From contig NZ_QUZT01000001.1 of NCBI RefSeq assembly GCF_004682045.1, forward strand, positions 124,001-188,000: a DNA stretch of 64,000 nt. The letters are read 5' to 3'. How positions within the stretch are numbered: position 1 is the first letter of the stretch; every line of letters begins with the position of its first letter. The DNA comes from Pseudomonas nabeulensis (lineage in GTDB: Bacteria; Pseudomonadota; Gammaproteobacteria; Pseudomonadales; Pseudomonadaceae). Of the stretch, positions 21,434-30,432 are shown piece by piece. Under the pieces are notes generated by a model. The model searched no databases. It saw only the letters and a program-made list of their open reading frames with translations, and was not told where the DNA came from. Made by a program: the position numbers and the translations under genes.

Positions 21434-22510
21434 ATGAAACGTCGCTACAGCTGGCCACTCTGGACCATTGCCGGGCTGGTGGTGCTGCTGGTCATTCTGG
21501 ACCTCGCCCTGCCCTATCTGGTGCGCAACTACTTGAACGACAAGCTTGCCGACATGGGCGACTACCGTGGCCAGGTGGCCGATGTCGACCTGGCGCTGTG
21601 GCGCGGCGCCTACAAGATCAACGGCCTGGAGATCGTCAAGGTCGACGGCAAGGTGCCGGTGCCGTTCGTCAAGGCGCCGTTGATCGACCTGGCAGTGAGC
21701 TGGTCATCGCTGATCAATGAACATGCGGTGGTGGCCAAGGTGCGCTTTATCAACCCCGAGGTGAACTTCGTCGACGGCGGCGCCAACAAACAGGCGTCCC
21801 AGACCGGCCAGGGCACCGACTGGCGCGAGCAACTGGGCAAGCTGTTGCCCATCACCCTTGATGAAGTGCGCATCGAAGACGGCAAGATCGCCTTTCGTAA
21901 CTTCAACTCCAAGCCACCGGTGAATATCAACGCTACAGCGGTCAACGCCAGCTTCTACAACCTCACCAACGTGGTCGACCTCAAGGGCAAGCGCGACGCC
22001 CGCTTCGAAGGCAAGGCCCTGCTGCAAGGCCAGGCCCCGCTGGAAGCCACCGCCACCTTTGATCCGCTGAGCAATTTCGAGAACTTCGAGTTCCGCTTTC
22101 GCGCCAAGGACTTGCAACTCAAACGCATGAACGACTTCGCCTCGGCCTATGGCAAGTTTGATTTCAAGGCCGGCAGCGGCGATGTGGTGATCGAAGCCCA
22201 GGCCGAAAAAGGCCAACTCACCGGCTATATCAAGCCGCTGCTGCGGGATGTGGAAGTGTTCGACTGGCAGCAGGACGTGGAAAACAAGGACAAGAATATC
22301 TTTCGCTCGATCTGGGAGGCGGTCGTGGGTGCCAGTGAGACCGTGCTGAAAAACCAGCGCAAAAACCAGTTTGCCACCCGCGTGGAGCTGAGTGGCAGCG
22401 TGCATCAGCAGAATATCAGCGCGTTTTCTGCGTTTTTGGCGATTTTGCGTAATGGGTTTATCCAGGCGTTTAACGCGCGCTACGAGCAACCCAAGCCGAG
22501 CGCAGATTAA
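21434..22510 (+). CDS. DUF748-type envelope protein
   Basis: 358 residues with an N-terminal membrane anchor (WTIAGLVVLLVILDLALPYLV) and a long beta-rich periplasmic region. The pattern LYKINGLEIVKVDGKVPVPF, repeated NATAVNA/F-x-LTNV strands and an AsmA-like arrangement match DUF748/AsmA-like proteins, thought to belong to the repeating-beta-groove lipid-transfer group. GGAGAACACCCC precedes the ATG at 21434. An open frame continues far upstream across cysK but is antisense to it. Function in Pseudomonas is unproven; an envelope lipid or outer-membrane role is inference. Confidence 0.85.
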   Translation: MKRRYSWPLWTIAGLVVLLVILDLALPYLVRNYLNDKLADMGDYRGQVADVDLALWRGAYKINGLEIVKVDGKVPVPFVKAPLIDLAVSWSSLINEHAVVAKVRFINPEVNFVDGGANKQASQTGQGTDWREQLGKLLPITLDEVRIEDGKIAFRNFNSKPPVNINATAVNASFYNLTNVVDLKGKRDARFEGKALLQGQAPLEATATFDPLSNFENFEFRFRAKDLQLKRMNDFASAYGKFDFKAGSGDVVIEAQAEKGQLTGYIKPLLRDVEVFDWQQDVENKDKNIFRSIWEAVVGASETVLKNQRKNQFATRVELSGSVHQQNISAFSAFLAILRNGFIQAFNARYEQPKPSAD

Positions 22511-22525
22511 ATGTGGAAGCCGACC

Positions 22526-22633
22526 AATGTGGGAGGGGCGGTGCGACGATTCGACTTGCCCCCGATAGCGGTGGTTCAGTTATTGATGTGTTGACTGACA
22601 CACTGCTATCGGGGGCAAGCCCCCTCCCACATT
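22526..22633. repeat. REPIN, insert-bearing subtype (left arm carries 16-nt insert)
   Basis: Left arm AATGTGGGAGGGG is interrupted by CGGTGCGACGATTCGA before CTTGCCCCCGAT; right arm is canonical. It lies between the DUF748 gene and moxR, which are in tandem. Confidence 0.95.
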
Positions 22634-22697
22634 TTCCTGCATACACATTCAGGTTGTGGAGTGACTGGCCATTCAGAGACTGAATAACCCGTCTGCG

Positions 22698-22727
22698 TTC
22701 ACAGTCGCCGGGGCTGCGCGGTATAGT
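22698..22727 (+). promoter_or_regulatory. Probable sigma70 promoter of the moxR-VWA operon
   Basis: TTCACA at 22698-22703 and TATAGT at 22722-22727, separated by 18 bp, 30 bp before the moxR ATG. The -10 matches five of six consensus positions. Confidence 0.5.
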
Positions 22728-22757
22728 CCGGGCATTGATGAATGCGAGGAAACACCG

Positions 22758-23603
22758 ATGAAGTTCGAAGGCACCCAGGCCTATGTGGCTACCGATGACC
22801 TGAAACTGGCCGTCAACGCCGCCATCACCCTGGAGCGGCCGCTGCTGGTCAAGGGCGAGCCCGGCACCGGCAAGACCATGCTCGCCGAGCAACTGGCCGA
22901 GTCCTTCGGTGCCAAGCTGATCACCTGGCACATCAAGTCCACCACCAAGGCCCACCAGGGCCTGTACGAGTACGATGCGGTGAGCCGCCTGCGCGACTCG
23001 CAACTGGGCGTGGACAAGGTGCACGACGTGCGCAACTACCTGAAAAAGGGCAAGCTCTGGGAAGCGTTCGAATCCGACGAGCGGGTAATCCTGCTGATCG
23101 ATGAAATCGACAAGGCCGACATCGAATTCCCCAACGACCTGCTGCAAGAACTCGACAAGATGGAGTTCTACGTCTACGAAATCGACGAGACCATCAAGGC
23201 CAAGAAACGCCCGATCATCATTATTACCTCCAACAACGAAAAAGAGCTGCCGGACGCGTTCCTGCGTCGCTGCTTCTTCCACTACATCGCCTTCCCCGAC
23301 CGCACCACCCTGCAAAAAATCGTCGATGTGCACTACCCCGACATCAAGAAAGACCTGGTCAGCGAAGCGCTGGACGTGTTTTTCGACGTGCGCAAAGTGC
23401 CAGGCTTGAAGAAAAAACCGTCCACCTCGGAATTGGTGGACTGGCTCAAGCTGCTGATGGCCGACAACATCGGTGAAGCCGTGCTGCGCGAACGCGACCC
23501 GACCAAGGCCATCCCGCCCCTGGCCGGCGCCCTGGTGAAGAACGAGCAAGACGTGCAGTTGCTGGAGCGTCTGGCGTTCATGAGCCGTCGCGGTAATCGC
23601 TGA
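22758..23603 (+). CDS. MoxR family AAA+ ATPase
   Basis: 281-residue AAA+ protein. Walker A GEPGTGKT (33-40), Walker B RVILLIDEIDKAD, sensor 1 IIITSNNEKELPDAFLRRC and a C-terminal lid are all visible. MoxR ATPases act with VWA-domain partners as chaperones inserting metals or remodelling complexes. The stop overlaps the ATG of the VWA gene (TGATG), indicating translational coupling. GAGGA precedes the ATG. The client is unknown and no metalloenzyme operon is adjacent. Confidence 0.93.
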   Translation: MKFEGTQAYVATDDLKLAVNAAITLERPLLVKGEPGTGKTMLAEQLAESFGAKLITWHIKSTTKAHQGLYEYDAVSRLRDSQLGVDKVHDVRNYLKKGKLWEAFESDERVILLIDEIDKADIEFPNDLLQELDKMEFYVYEIDETIKAKKRPIIIITSNNEKELPDAFLRRCFFHYIAFPDRTTLQKIVDVHYPDIKKDLVSEALDVFFDVRKVPGLKKKPSTSELVDWLKLLMADNIGEAVLRERDPTKAIPPLAGALVKNEQDVQLLERLAFMSRRGNR

Positions 23604-24781
23604 TGCTGCTCAACCTGTTCAATGAAATGCGCGCCGCCAAGGTGCCGGTGTCGGTGCGCGAGCTGCTCGACCTGATCAACGCGCTGAAAATGCGCGTGAC
23701 CTTCGCCGACATGGACGAGTTTTATTACTTGGCCCGGGCAATCCTGGTGAAGGACGAGCGGCATTTCGACAAGTTCGACCGGGCCTTCGCCGCGTATTTC
23801 AACGGCCTGGAAAAGCTCGACGACCACTTGCAGGCGTTGATCCCCGAAGAGTGGCTGCGCAAGGAGTTCGAGCGCTCGCTGACCGACGAGGAGCGCGCAC
23901 AGATCCAATCTCTTGGCGGCCTCGACAAGTTGATCGAGGAATTCAAAAAGCGCCTGGAAGAACAGAAGGAACGCCACGCCGGCGGCAACAAATGGATCGG
24001 CACCGGCGGCACCAGCCCGTTCGGCTCCGGCGGCTATAACCCGGAAGGCATTCGCGTCGGCGACGCCGGCAAACGCCAGGGCAAGGCGGTGAAGGTCTGG
24101 GACCAGCGCGAGTACAAGAACCTCGACGACCAGGTGGAACTGGGCACGCGCAACATCAAAGTGGCCCTGCGCCGCCTGCGCAAGTTCGCACGCCAGGGCG
24201 CGGCGGAAGAACTGGACATCGATGGCACCATCGACCACACCGCCCGCGATGCCGGCTTGCTGAATATCCAGATGCGTCCGGAGCGGCGCAACACCATCAA
24301 GCTGCTGCTGTTGTTCGATATCGGCGGTTCGATGGATGCCCACGTGAAGATCTGCGAAGAATTGTTCTCGGCCTGCAAGACCGAGTTCAAGCACCTGGAG
24401 TACTTCTACTTCCATAACTTCGTGTACGAGTCGGTGTGGAAGAACAACCAGCGCCGCACTTCGGAACGCACCTCGACCCAGGACCTGCTGCACAAGTACG
24501 GCGCGGACTACAAAGTGATCTTTATCGGCGATGCGTCGATGGCGCCGTATGAGATTACCCAGGCTGGCGGCAGCGTCGAGCATTGGAATGAAGAGCCGGG
24601 CTACGTGTGGATGCAGCGCTTCATGGCCAAGTACAAGAAGCTGATCTGGATTAACCCGTACCCGAAGGACACCTGGGGGTATACCGCGTCGACGGGGATT
24701 GTGCGGGAGTTGGTGGAGGATCAGATGTATCCGCTGACGTTGCGGGGGTTGGAAGAAGGAATGCGTTTTCTCTCGAAGTGA
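23603..24781 (+). CDS. VWA domain protein, CoxE-like partner of MoxR
   Basis: 392 residues. An N-terminal helical region (about 1-140), a Gly-rich linker (GGTSPFGSGGYNPEG) and a C-terminal von Willebrand A domain. The metal-ion site reads LLLLFDIGGSMDAH, so the usual DxSxS has Gly at the first Ser. The downstream VIFIGDASMAP supplies the later MIDAS Asp. It works with the upstream MoxR ATPase, to which it is translationally coupled. A REPIN and the convergent pxpC gene follow. Confidence 0.9.
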   Translation: MLLNLFNEMRAAKVPVSVRELLDLINALKMRVTFADMDEFYYLARAILVKDERHFDKFDRAFAAYFNGLEKLDDHLQALIPEEWLRKEFERSLTDEERAQIQSLGGLDKLIEEFKKRLEEQKERHAGGNKWIGTGGTSPFGSGGYNPEGIRVGDAGKRQGKAVKVWDQREYKNLDDQVELGTRNIKVALRRLRKFARQGAAEELDIDGTIDHTARDAGLLNIQMRPERRNTIKLLLLFDIGGSMDAHVKICEELFSACKTEFKHLEYFYFHNFVYESVWKNNQRRTSERTSTQDLLHKYGADYKVIFIGDASMAPYEITQAGGSVEHWNEEPGYVWMQRFMAKYKKLIWINPYPKDTWGYTASTGIVRELVEDQMYPLTLRGLEEGMRFLSK

Positions 24782-24809
24782 GTGAAGATTCAGAGAATGT
24801 AGCCAATCA

Positions 24810-24917
24810 AATGTGGGAGGGGCGGTGCGACGATTCGACTTGCCCCCGATAGCAGTGTGTCAGCCAAGTAATAGGTAGCTGATCCACCGCCATCGGGGGC
24901 AAGCCCCCTCCCACATT
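24810..24917. repeat. REPIN, insert-bearing subtype
   Basis: Same CGGTGCGACGATTCGA insertion in the left arm as the copy at 22526; right arm canonical. It lies between the convergent VWA and pxpC genes. Confidence 0.95.
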
Positions 24918-24933
24918 TGGTCCTCTGTGTTAC

Positions 24934-25848
24934 TCAGAGCGTGGCGAACTTCTGCAAAAAGTCGACATGCTGCCGATGCGCCGTCTCCTGCACCACCGGC
25001 GCCAACCTCACCTTCTCCCCCGGCAGACACTGCGCCAACCGTGCCAACGACAACGGCGTCAACGCGCCCAAACGCGGGTAACCACCAATGGTCTGCCGAT
25101 CATTAAGCAACACAATCGGCTGCCCATCCGGCGGCACCTGGATCGCCCCCAACGGAATCCCCTCGGAAATCAGCGACGGCCCCTGGTACTGCAACGGCGT
25201 GCCCAGCAAGCGCATGCCCATGCGGTCGGCACGGCTGTCCAGCGACCATTCGGTATTGAACGCATCAAACAGGCTTTGCCCGCTGAATTGGCCGATTTGC
25301 GCACCGACGATGACATCCAGTGCCGCCTTGGCCGGCAGATTCGGTTCGCTTAACACCTTCATCGCACCGCCTACGCCGGAGTAGGCCAAGCGCCCGCCTT
25401 CGACCAACGCTTTGCCAAACCCATCCACGCCACCCAGTTCCTCACGCACCACCGTGGCGCAACTGCCCAGCACCTGCGGCGCATTAAACCCGCCCGGCGC
25501 CGCCAGGTAAGCCCGCGCGCCGTTGAACGGCTGGGTGAAGCGCAAACGCTGGCCCTTTTGCAGGATAAAACTGCGGCCGGGGCTGATGGCGCGCTCGTCG
25601 ATGAAGGCGCCCAAGTCGGCACCGGCCAGGGCCAGCAGGCAATAATCCTCGGCCAACACGGTAAAGCCGCCCAGGGTGATTTCCACCACCGGCGCGTCCA
25701 GCGCATTGCCCAGCAGCCAGTTGGCCCAAGACATCGACACCCAATCCAGCGCCCCGCCCTGGGTCACACCCAGGTGGCGCACGCCGAAACGACCGGCGTC
25801 CTGCAACAGGCACAGCGGCGTGCTGGCCTCGATGATCAAGCGGCTCAT
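24934..25848 (-). CDS. pxpC: 5-oxoprolinase subunit PxpC
   Basis: 304-residue biotin-dependent-carboxyltransferase-like subunit (KipA family, AHS2 domain). With PxpA and PxpB it hydrolyses 5-oxoproline (pyroglutamate), a damage product of glutamine and glutathione, to glutamate at the cost of ATP. Family motifs DAGRFGVRHLGVTQGGALD near the N-terminus and PIVLLNDRQTIGGYPRLG are present. It overlaps the pxpB stop by 4 bp (ATGA), and its ribosome-binding site GGAG lies inside pxpB. It is the last gene of the pxpABC operon. Confidence 0.93.
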   Translation of the reverse strand: MSRLIIEASTPLCLLQDAGRFGVRHLGVTQGGALDWVSMSWANWLLGNALDAPVVEITLGGFTVLAEDYCLLALAGADLGAFIDERAISPGRSFILQKGQRLRFTQPFNGARAYLAAPGGFNAPQVLGSCATVVREELGGVDGFGKALVEGGRLAYSGVGGAMKVLSEPNLPAKAALDVIVGAQIGQFSGQSLFDAFNTEWSLDSRADRMGMRLLGTPLQYQGPSLISEGIPLGAIQVPPDGQPIVLLNDRQTIGGYPRLGALTPLSLARLAQCLPGEKVRLAPVVQETAHRQHVDFLQKFATL

Positions 25849-26549
25849 GCCTGCGCCTCCAACGGCGTGTCATCGCCACCCAATTTTATAAATTCCGCAT
25901 GATCGACCGCTTCGAAACGCACCGTGTCGCCGGGCTGCATCAAGCTATAGCCGTCACGCTCGCGGTCGAACAATTTGGCCGGGGTGCGGCCGATCAGGTT
26001 CCAGCCGCCCGGCGACACCACGGGGTAAGCGGCGGTTTGTCGTTCGGCAATGCCGACACTGCCCGCCGCTACGCGTTTACGCGGGGTGTTGAGCCGAGGG
26101 GTGGCGAGGATTTCATCCACCAACCCCATAAAGGCGAAACCCGGTGCGAAACCGAGGGCAAACACCTGGTATTCATGGGCGCTGTGGCGACGGATCACAT
26201 CGCTCACCGACAGGCCGCTACGCTGGCTGAGCAAGGTCAGTTCGGGGCCGACGCTCAGGTCGTACCACACCGGCAGCACATGGCACTGGCCGCTGCCCTG
26301 GGCCTGCGGTTGCAGGTCGGTCAGTGCCTGGTCAATCAGCTCCCGCGCCCGGGCCGGGCTCAGTGCGGTGAGGTCGTAATGCACCATCAAGGTGGTGTAG
26401 GACGGCACCAGGTCCACCAACGCCGCGCCGAAACCTGCGCGCAGACGCTGGGTGGCCGCGAGCATCCACGGCATGTTGGCTTCGGCGATCACATCAAACA
26501 GACGCACCATCAGGCAGTCGATGGCGACTACTTCAATCCGTGGCTTCAT
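25845..26549 (-). CDS. pxpB: 5-oxoprolinase subunit PxpB
   Basis: 234-residue AHS1/KipI-family subunit. The motif [13 protein letters not shown] and the stretch [23 protein letters not shown] with [18 protein letters not shown] are diagnostic; the latter lines the nucleotide site shared with PxpC. It overlaps pxpA and pxpC by 4 bp each, so the three are translated as one coupled unit. It is related to the B. subtilis sporulation inhibitor KipI, but the pxpABC context points to oxoprolinase. Confidence 0.93.
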   Translation of the reverse strand: MKPRIEVVAIDCLMVRLFDVIAEANMPWMLAATQRLRAGFGAALVDLVPSYTTLMVHYDLTALSPARARELIDQALTDLQPQAQGSGQCHVLPVWYDLSVGPELTLLSQRSGLSVSDVIRRHSAHEYQVFALGFAPGFAFMGLVDEILATPRLNTPRKRVAAGSVGIAERQTAAYPVVSPGGWNLIGRTPAKLFDRERDGYSLMQPGDTVRFEAVDHAEFIKLGGDDTPLEAQA

Positions 26550-27286
26550 GCGGGCTTCAAGGCCTCACGGATGCGCTGCACGGCGGCGATCGAACTGGCG
26601 TTGTCGCCGTGCACGCACAGGGTGTTGGCTTGCAGCAGCAGTGGGCTGCCGTCGCTGGCGGTCAGCACTTCGCCACGGGAAAGGGTCAAGGCTTGCTGCA
26701 CGATGGTCTCGGCATCGTGGTGTACGGCGCCCGGCAGTTGGCGCGACACCAGATGGCCCCGGTTGTCGTAGGCGCGGTCGGCGAAGGCTTCAAACCACAG
26801 GGTGACGCCGTACTCATCGCCCAAGGCCTGCGCTGCGCTGTTGTCGCGGGTGGCCAGCAGCATCAGCGGCAAGTCGCCGTAGGCGGCGATGGCCTGGATC
26901 ACGGCACGCAACTGCGCCGGGTTGGCCATCATGTCGTTGTACATCGCGCCATGGGGCTTGACGTAGCTGACGCGCGCCCCTTGGGCGCGGCAGATGCCAT
27001 CGAGGGCGCCGATCTGGTAGTGCAACAGGTCCTGGATTTCCTGGGGTGTGTAGGCCATCGAACGGCGACCAAACCCTTGCAGGTCCTGATACGCCGGGTG
27101 TGCGCCTACTTGCACGCCATGCTTGAGCGCCAGGCTCACAGTCTTGCGCATGATGCTCGGGTCGCCGGCATGAAAGCCGCAGGCCACGTTGGCGCAATCG
27201 ATGAACGGCATGACCTCGGCGTCCAGACCCATGGTCCAGTTGCCAAAGCTTTCGCCGATGTCGCAATTCAATAGCAGGCGGCTCAC
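26546..27286 (-). CDS. pxpA: 5-oxoprolinase subunit PxpA (LamB/YcsF family)
   Basis: 246-residue TIM-barrel-like subunit. It begins [17 protein letters not shown] and contains [15 protein letters not shown], the family signature around the catalytic acid residues, and [13 protein letters not shown]. First gene of pxpABC. GAGTGCCCTACAGTG precedes the start; divergent from a LysR gene 176 bp away that probably regulates the operon. Confidence 0.94.
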   Translation of the reverse strand: MSRLLLNCDIGESFGNWTMGLDAEVMPFIDCANVACGFHAGDPSIMRKTVSLALKHGVQVGAHPAYQDLQGFGRRSMAYTPQEIQDLLHYQIGALDGICRAQGARVSYVKPHGAMYNDMMANPAQLRAVIQAIAAYGDLPLMLLATRDNSAAQALGDEYGVTLWFEAFADRAYDNRGHLVSRQLPGAVHHDAETIVQQALTLSRGEVLTASDGSPLLLQANTLCVHGDNASSIAAVQRIREALKPA

Positions 27287-27462
27287 TGTAGGGCACTCCT
27301 GTAGGCATTATTTTTTTGTAGTGTGGGATTTTTTACGCAGAACTCGCAACTTGTCCTGACACCCCCACGGCGCTTATCGTGGAATAGCTCGATTTTTGGC
27401 GCTGGCCCCGTGCGGCGTCCAACTAATAAAAACCGATCCATGCATAAGAAAAAGTTGATCCC

Positions 27463-28395
27463 ATGAATTTGAAGTTCCTCGAAACCTTCGTCTGGGTGGC
27501 CAAGCTCAAGAGCTTTCGCCTGACCGCCGAGAAGCTGTTCACCACCCAGGCGTCGATTTCCAGCCGCATCGCGGTACTGGAAACCGAGCTGGGGGTGAAG
27601 TTGTTTCTGCGCGACTCACGCGGTGTGAGCCTGACCCCGGAAGGCTTGAAGGTGCTCGACTACGCCGAACAGATGCTGGTGACCATGCAGGGCTTGAAGC
27701 AGTCCCTGGAAACCACCAGCAGCAAGGTCGGGCGTATCCGTATCGGCGCAATGGACACGGTGATCCACACCTGGCTCAGCCCGTTGGTGGCCGAGTTGAT
27801 GGACCATTTCCCGCTGGTGGAAATCGAGTTGGTCGCCGATACCGCGCTCAACCTCAGCGATCAGTTGCAAAAAGGCTTCCTCGACCTGATCCTGCAAACC
27901 GACCTGCTGCGCCTCGAAACCGTGCGCAGCCTGGAACTGTGCAGCCACCCCATGGCCTGGATCGTCGCCAGCCAGTCGATCTACCACCGCGACTACGCCT
28001 CCCTGGCCGAACTGGCCCAGGAACGCATCATCACTTATTCGAAAAACTCCCACCCGCACCAGGACGTGTTGAGCTTGATGCAAGCCAACGGCGTGGCAGC
28101 GCCGCGCATGAACTGCGTGAACTCGGTATCGGCGATTACCCGGTTGTTGCGCGATGGCTTCGGCATTGGCGCGCTGCCGCCGGTGCTGGTGATGGAGGAG
28201 TTGGCGCGGGGGGATTTGGTGATGCTGCCAATGGAGCAGCGACTGCCGAATTTGCAGGTGGTGGTGTCGTGGCGGGTGGGGGTGGAGTTGGTGGAGGAGA
28301 TTGTGGGGTTGTGTCAGAAGGTGGTCGCGCGGTATGCCGAAGAAGTCGGCGAAGACAGAATGCAACTGAGCCCACAAACCTCACTGAAAAAATAG
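27463..28395 (+). CDS. LysR family transcriptional regulator, divergent from pxpABC
   Basis: 310 residues. The N-terminal winged helix-turn-helix (MNLKFLETFVWVAKLKSFR... TTQASISSRIAVLE) is followed by a substrate-binding effector domain. The divergent arrangement with pxpABC suggests it activates the oxoprolinase operon in response to 5-oxoproline or a nitrogen signal; this is inference from position. The 3' end is very G-rich compared with its neighbours (GTGGTGGTGTCGTGG-type runs). A REPIN separates it from the convergent DUF2937 gene. Confidence 0.92.
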   Translation: MNLKFLETFVWVAKLKSFRLTAEKLFTTQASISSRIAVLETELGVKLFLRDSRGVSLTPEGLKVLDYAEQMLVTMQGLKQSLETTSSKVGRIRIGAMDTVIHTWLSPLVAELMDHFPLVEIELVADTALNLSDQLQKGFLDLILQTDLLRLETVRSLELCSHPMAWIVASQSIYHRDYASLAELAQERIITYSKNSHPHQDVLSLMQANGVAAPRMNCVNSVSAITRLLRDGFGIGALPPVLVMEELARGDLVMLPMEQRLPNLQVVVSWRVGVELVEEIVGLCQKVVARYAEEVGEDRMQLSPQTSLKK

Positions 28396-28402
28396 AGATT
28401 CA

Positions 28403-28511
28403 AATGTGGGAGGGGCGGTGCGACGATTCGACTTGCCCCCGATAGCGGTGCTTCAGTCACAGATGTATTGACTGACCCACTGCCATCGGGGGCAAGCCCC
28501 CTCCCACACTT
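28403..28511. repeat. REPIN, insert-bearing subtype
   Basis: CGGTGCGACGATTCGA insertion in the left arm; right arm ends CACACTT instead of CACATT. Between the convergent LysR and DUF2937 genes. Confidence 0.94.
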
Positions 28512-28525
28512 GACCGAGTTGGATG

Positions 28526-29068
28526 TTAGAGGCCTTTGAGGTCCCGCTCTTCGATCGGCCGGCTCTGGCGCAAACGCTTGCCGCCCAGCACCACCCAGTC
28601 GATCAGGCGGAACAGGCATTCCAACCCGAATGACAATAGCATCGCCCCGCCCAACCCCCAGCCCATGGCCTCCGGCGTCAGCAGGATCTGGTAGCTGTAG
28701 CCATTCCAGGTCTCCAGGCGAATATCCGGATCAGCCGCCACCGCCACTTGCAGCGCGCGGATGTACCACGGCCCTTGCATGGCCTGGAACTGCTTATCCA
28801 GCGCCACCTGGCGATCGAGCATGGCGCCGAGACTGCTGGCGTCGCTCTGGAACACGGGATCATCGCTGGCGCGGTAATGCGCGACCAAGGCTTTCAAGTC
28901 GCCATTGAAGAACTGCTGTGCGGTGGATTCAAACCCACGCAGGCCGGTCTGGGCCTCGATCAGGTGAGCCTCGACGCGCTTGGCGTAATCGTTGATAAAC
29001 CCCGGCACCTGTACGCCGACCAACAAACCGATGGCAAACAACACCAACCGCAGATAGCTGAGCAACAT
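28526..29068 (-). CDS. DUF2937 family membrane protein
   Basis: 180 residues with a hydrophobic N-terminal helix (LRLVLFAIGLLVGVQVPGF) and a second helix near 135-155 (MGWGLGGAMLLSFGLECLF), so both ends are in the inner membrane and a helical central domain of about 100 residues faces the periplasm. The layout matches DUF2937. No function is known. It starts 11 bp after the amidotransferase gene and is probably cotranscribed with it. Confidence 0.85.
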   Translation of the reverse strand: MLLSYLRLVLFAIGLLVGVQVPGFINDYAKRVEAHLIEAQTGLRGFESTAQQFFNGDLKALVAHYRASDDPVFQSDASSLGAMLDRQVALDKQFQAMQGPWYIRALQVAVAADPDIRLETWNGYSYQILLTPEAMGWGLGGAMLLSFGLECLFRLIDWVVLGGKRLRQSRPIEERDLKGL

Positions 29069-29079
29069 GGTCGATATCC

Positions 29080-29856
29080 TTACTCAGTAATGCCCTGGCT
29101 GACGCATTCACCACGTCGCCACAGGCTCCATTGGCCCGGTTCGTAGCGGGTCCAGTTTTCGTTGTCGGTCAAGGGTTCGGTGGCGATCACCGTGACCACA
29201 TCGTTTGGCGTGGTTTCGGCCTGAAAATCGACGATCACGTCGACATCTTTCAAGCGCGCCGGGCCGAACGGGGCACGTCGGGTAATCTGCGCCAACTTGG
29301 TCGAACAGTAGCAAAACAACCAGTCGCCATCGCTGAGCAGGCAGTTGAACACGCCTTTGCTGCGGTATTCGGCACAGGCGGCGATCAGGTCCGGCAGCAT
29401 CTGTTCAATGTCCACCGGCTCCGGGAAGGCTTCGCGTACGCGGTTGAGCAAATCGCAGAACGCCGCTTCGCTGTCGGTATCGCCCACTGGCCGGTAGAAG
29501 GTGGCGCGGGGGTTGAAGTCCGCCAACTGGCCGTTATGCGCAAAACACCAGTTGCGCCCCCACAGTTCGCGCACGAACGGGTGGGTGTTGGACAGGCACA
29601 CCTTGCCCACGTTGGCCTGGCGGATATGCCCGATCACCACTTCGCTTTTGATGGGATAGCGCTGCACCAACAGTGCAACTTCCGATTCGCTGCTGGCCGC
29701 CGGGTCCTGGAACAAGCGCAGGCCACGGCCTTCGTAGAAGGCGATGCCCCAACCGTCGCGGTGGGGGCCGGTGCGCCCACCGCGCTGCATCAGCCCGGTA
29801 AAGCTGAACACGATATCGGTGGGGACGTTGGCACTCATGCCCAATAATTCACACAT
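29080..29856 (-). CDS. Class II glutamine amidotransferase (YafJ-like)
   Basis: 258-residue stand-alone Ntn-hydrolase glutaminase domain. The catalytic nucleophile is Cys2 in [10 protein letters not shown]. The glutamine-binding elements [11 protein letters not shown] and [10 protein letters not shown] are present. No synthase domain is fused, so the ammonia acceptor, if any, is unknown; E. coli YafJ is equally uncharacterised. It lies 21 bp after a small membrane protein gene and 11 bp before the DUF2937 gene, forming a three-gene operon. Confidence 0.92.
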   Translation of the reverse strand: MCELLGMSANVPTDIVFSFTGLMQRGGRTGPHRDGWGIAFYEGRGLRLFQDPAASSESEVALLVQRYPIKSEVVIGHIRQANVGKVCLSNTHPFVRELWGRNWCFAHNGQLADFNPRATFYRPVGDTDSEAAFCDLLNRVREAFPEPVDIEQMLPDLIAACAEYRSKGVFNCLLSDGDWLFCYCSTKLAQITRRAPFGPARLKDVDVIVDFQAETTPNDVVTVIATEPLTDNENWTRYEPGQWSLWRRGECVSQGITE

Positions 29857-29877
29857 GCCAGGGCTCTCGCTGCAACG

Positions 29878-30333
29878 TTAAAGGCGCGGTTCGACACGCA
29901 TGCCGCTGACCGGCGCAGGACGGCGGAAAGGTTCGTCGTCTTCGGCGATCTGGGCAGCCAAGGCCGCGTCGGCGGCGGCCTTGCGCTCACGGCGGGCGTT
30001 GGCCGCACGCTCGATGGGCCAGCGAATCAACACAATCACGAGGTACACGGCAAAGGCGATCATCGTGTACATGAACAAATCGGAAATGGCCCGCCAAGCG
30101 TTATTGCCGACCTTGAGCAACAGGTCCAGGGCAGTGATGGCCACGGCAGGCGCGAATTGGGTCTTGACCGGATCGACGATGGTCGGGCTGAACAGCAACA
30201 CCGCCATCAGTAATTGCAGCGGCTCGCGCAACCAGCGCCAGATCCAGCGGGTCATGCGCAGCCACACCAACAGGCAGCCCAAAGCGGCGAAGGCGTAGAG
30301 GCCCCAAGCGGTCAGATAGTCGTTCTCGGTCAT
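29878..30333 (-). CDS. Hypothetical membrane protein upstream of the amidotransferase
   Basis: 151 residues from the ATG at 30333 (MTENDYLTAWGLYAFAALGC); an ATG 9 bp upstream is an alternative. Three or more hydrophobic segments: about 9-25, 40-55 and 92-110 (LFMYTMIAFAVYLVIVLI). The C-terminal tail is highly charged (ANARRERKAAADAALAAQIAEDDE). The reading frame continues upstream for over 2 kb, but that part is antisense to ptrB and should not be annotated. First gene of the operon with the amidotransferase and DUF2937 genes. Confidence 0.8.
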   Translation of the reverse strand: MTENDYLTAWGLYAFAALGCLLVWLRMTRWIWRWLREPLQLLMAVLLFSPTIVDPVKTQFAPAVAITALDLLLKVGNNAWRAISDLFMYTMIAFAVYLVIVLIRWPIERAANARRERKAAADAALAAQIAEDDEPFRRPAPVSGMRVEPRL

Positions 30334-30432
30334 GGTGTCCATGGCAACGTAGGCAAACAGGCGGCTATGATAACGGCTTTTCCGTGTCGCGGCTGAAATG
30401 CCTGCCACCGTCCGCCAGACAGAGAGTGATCC

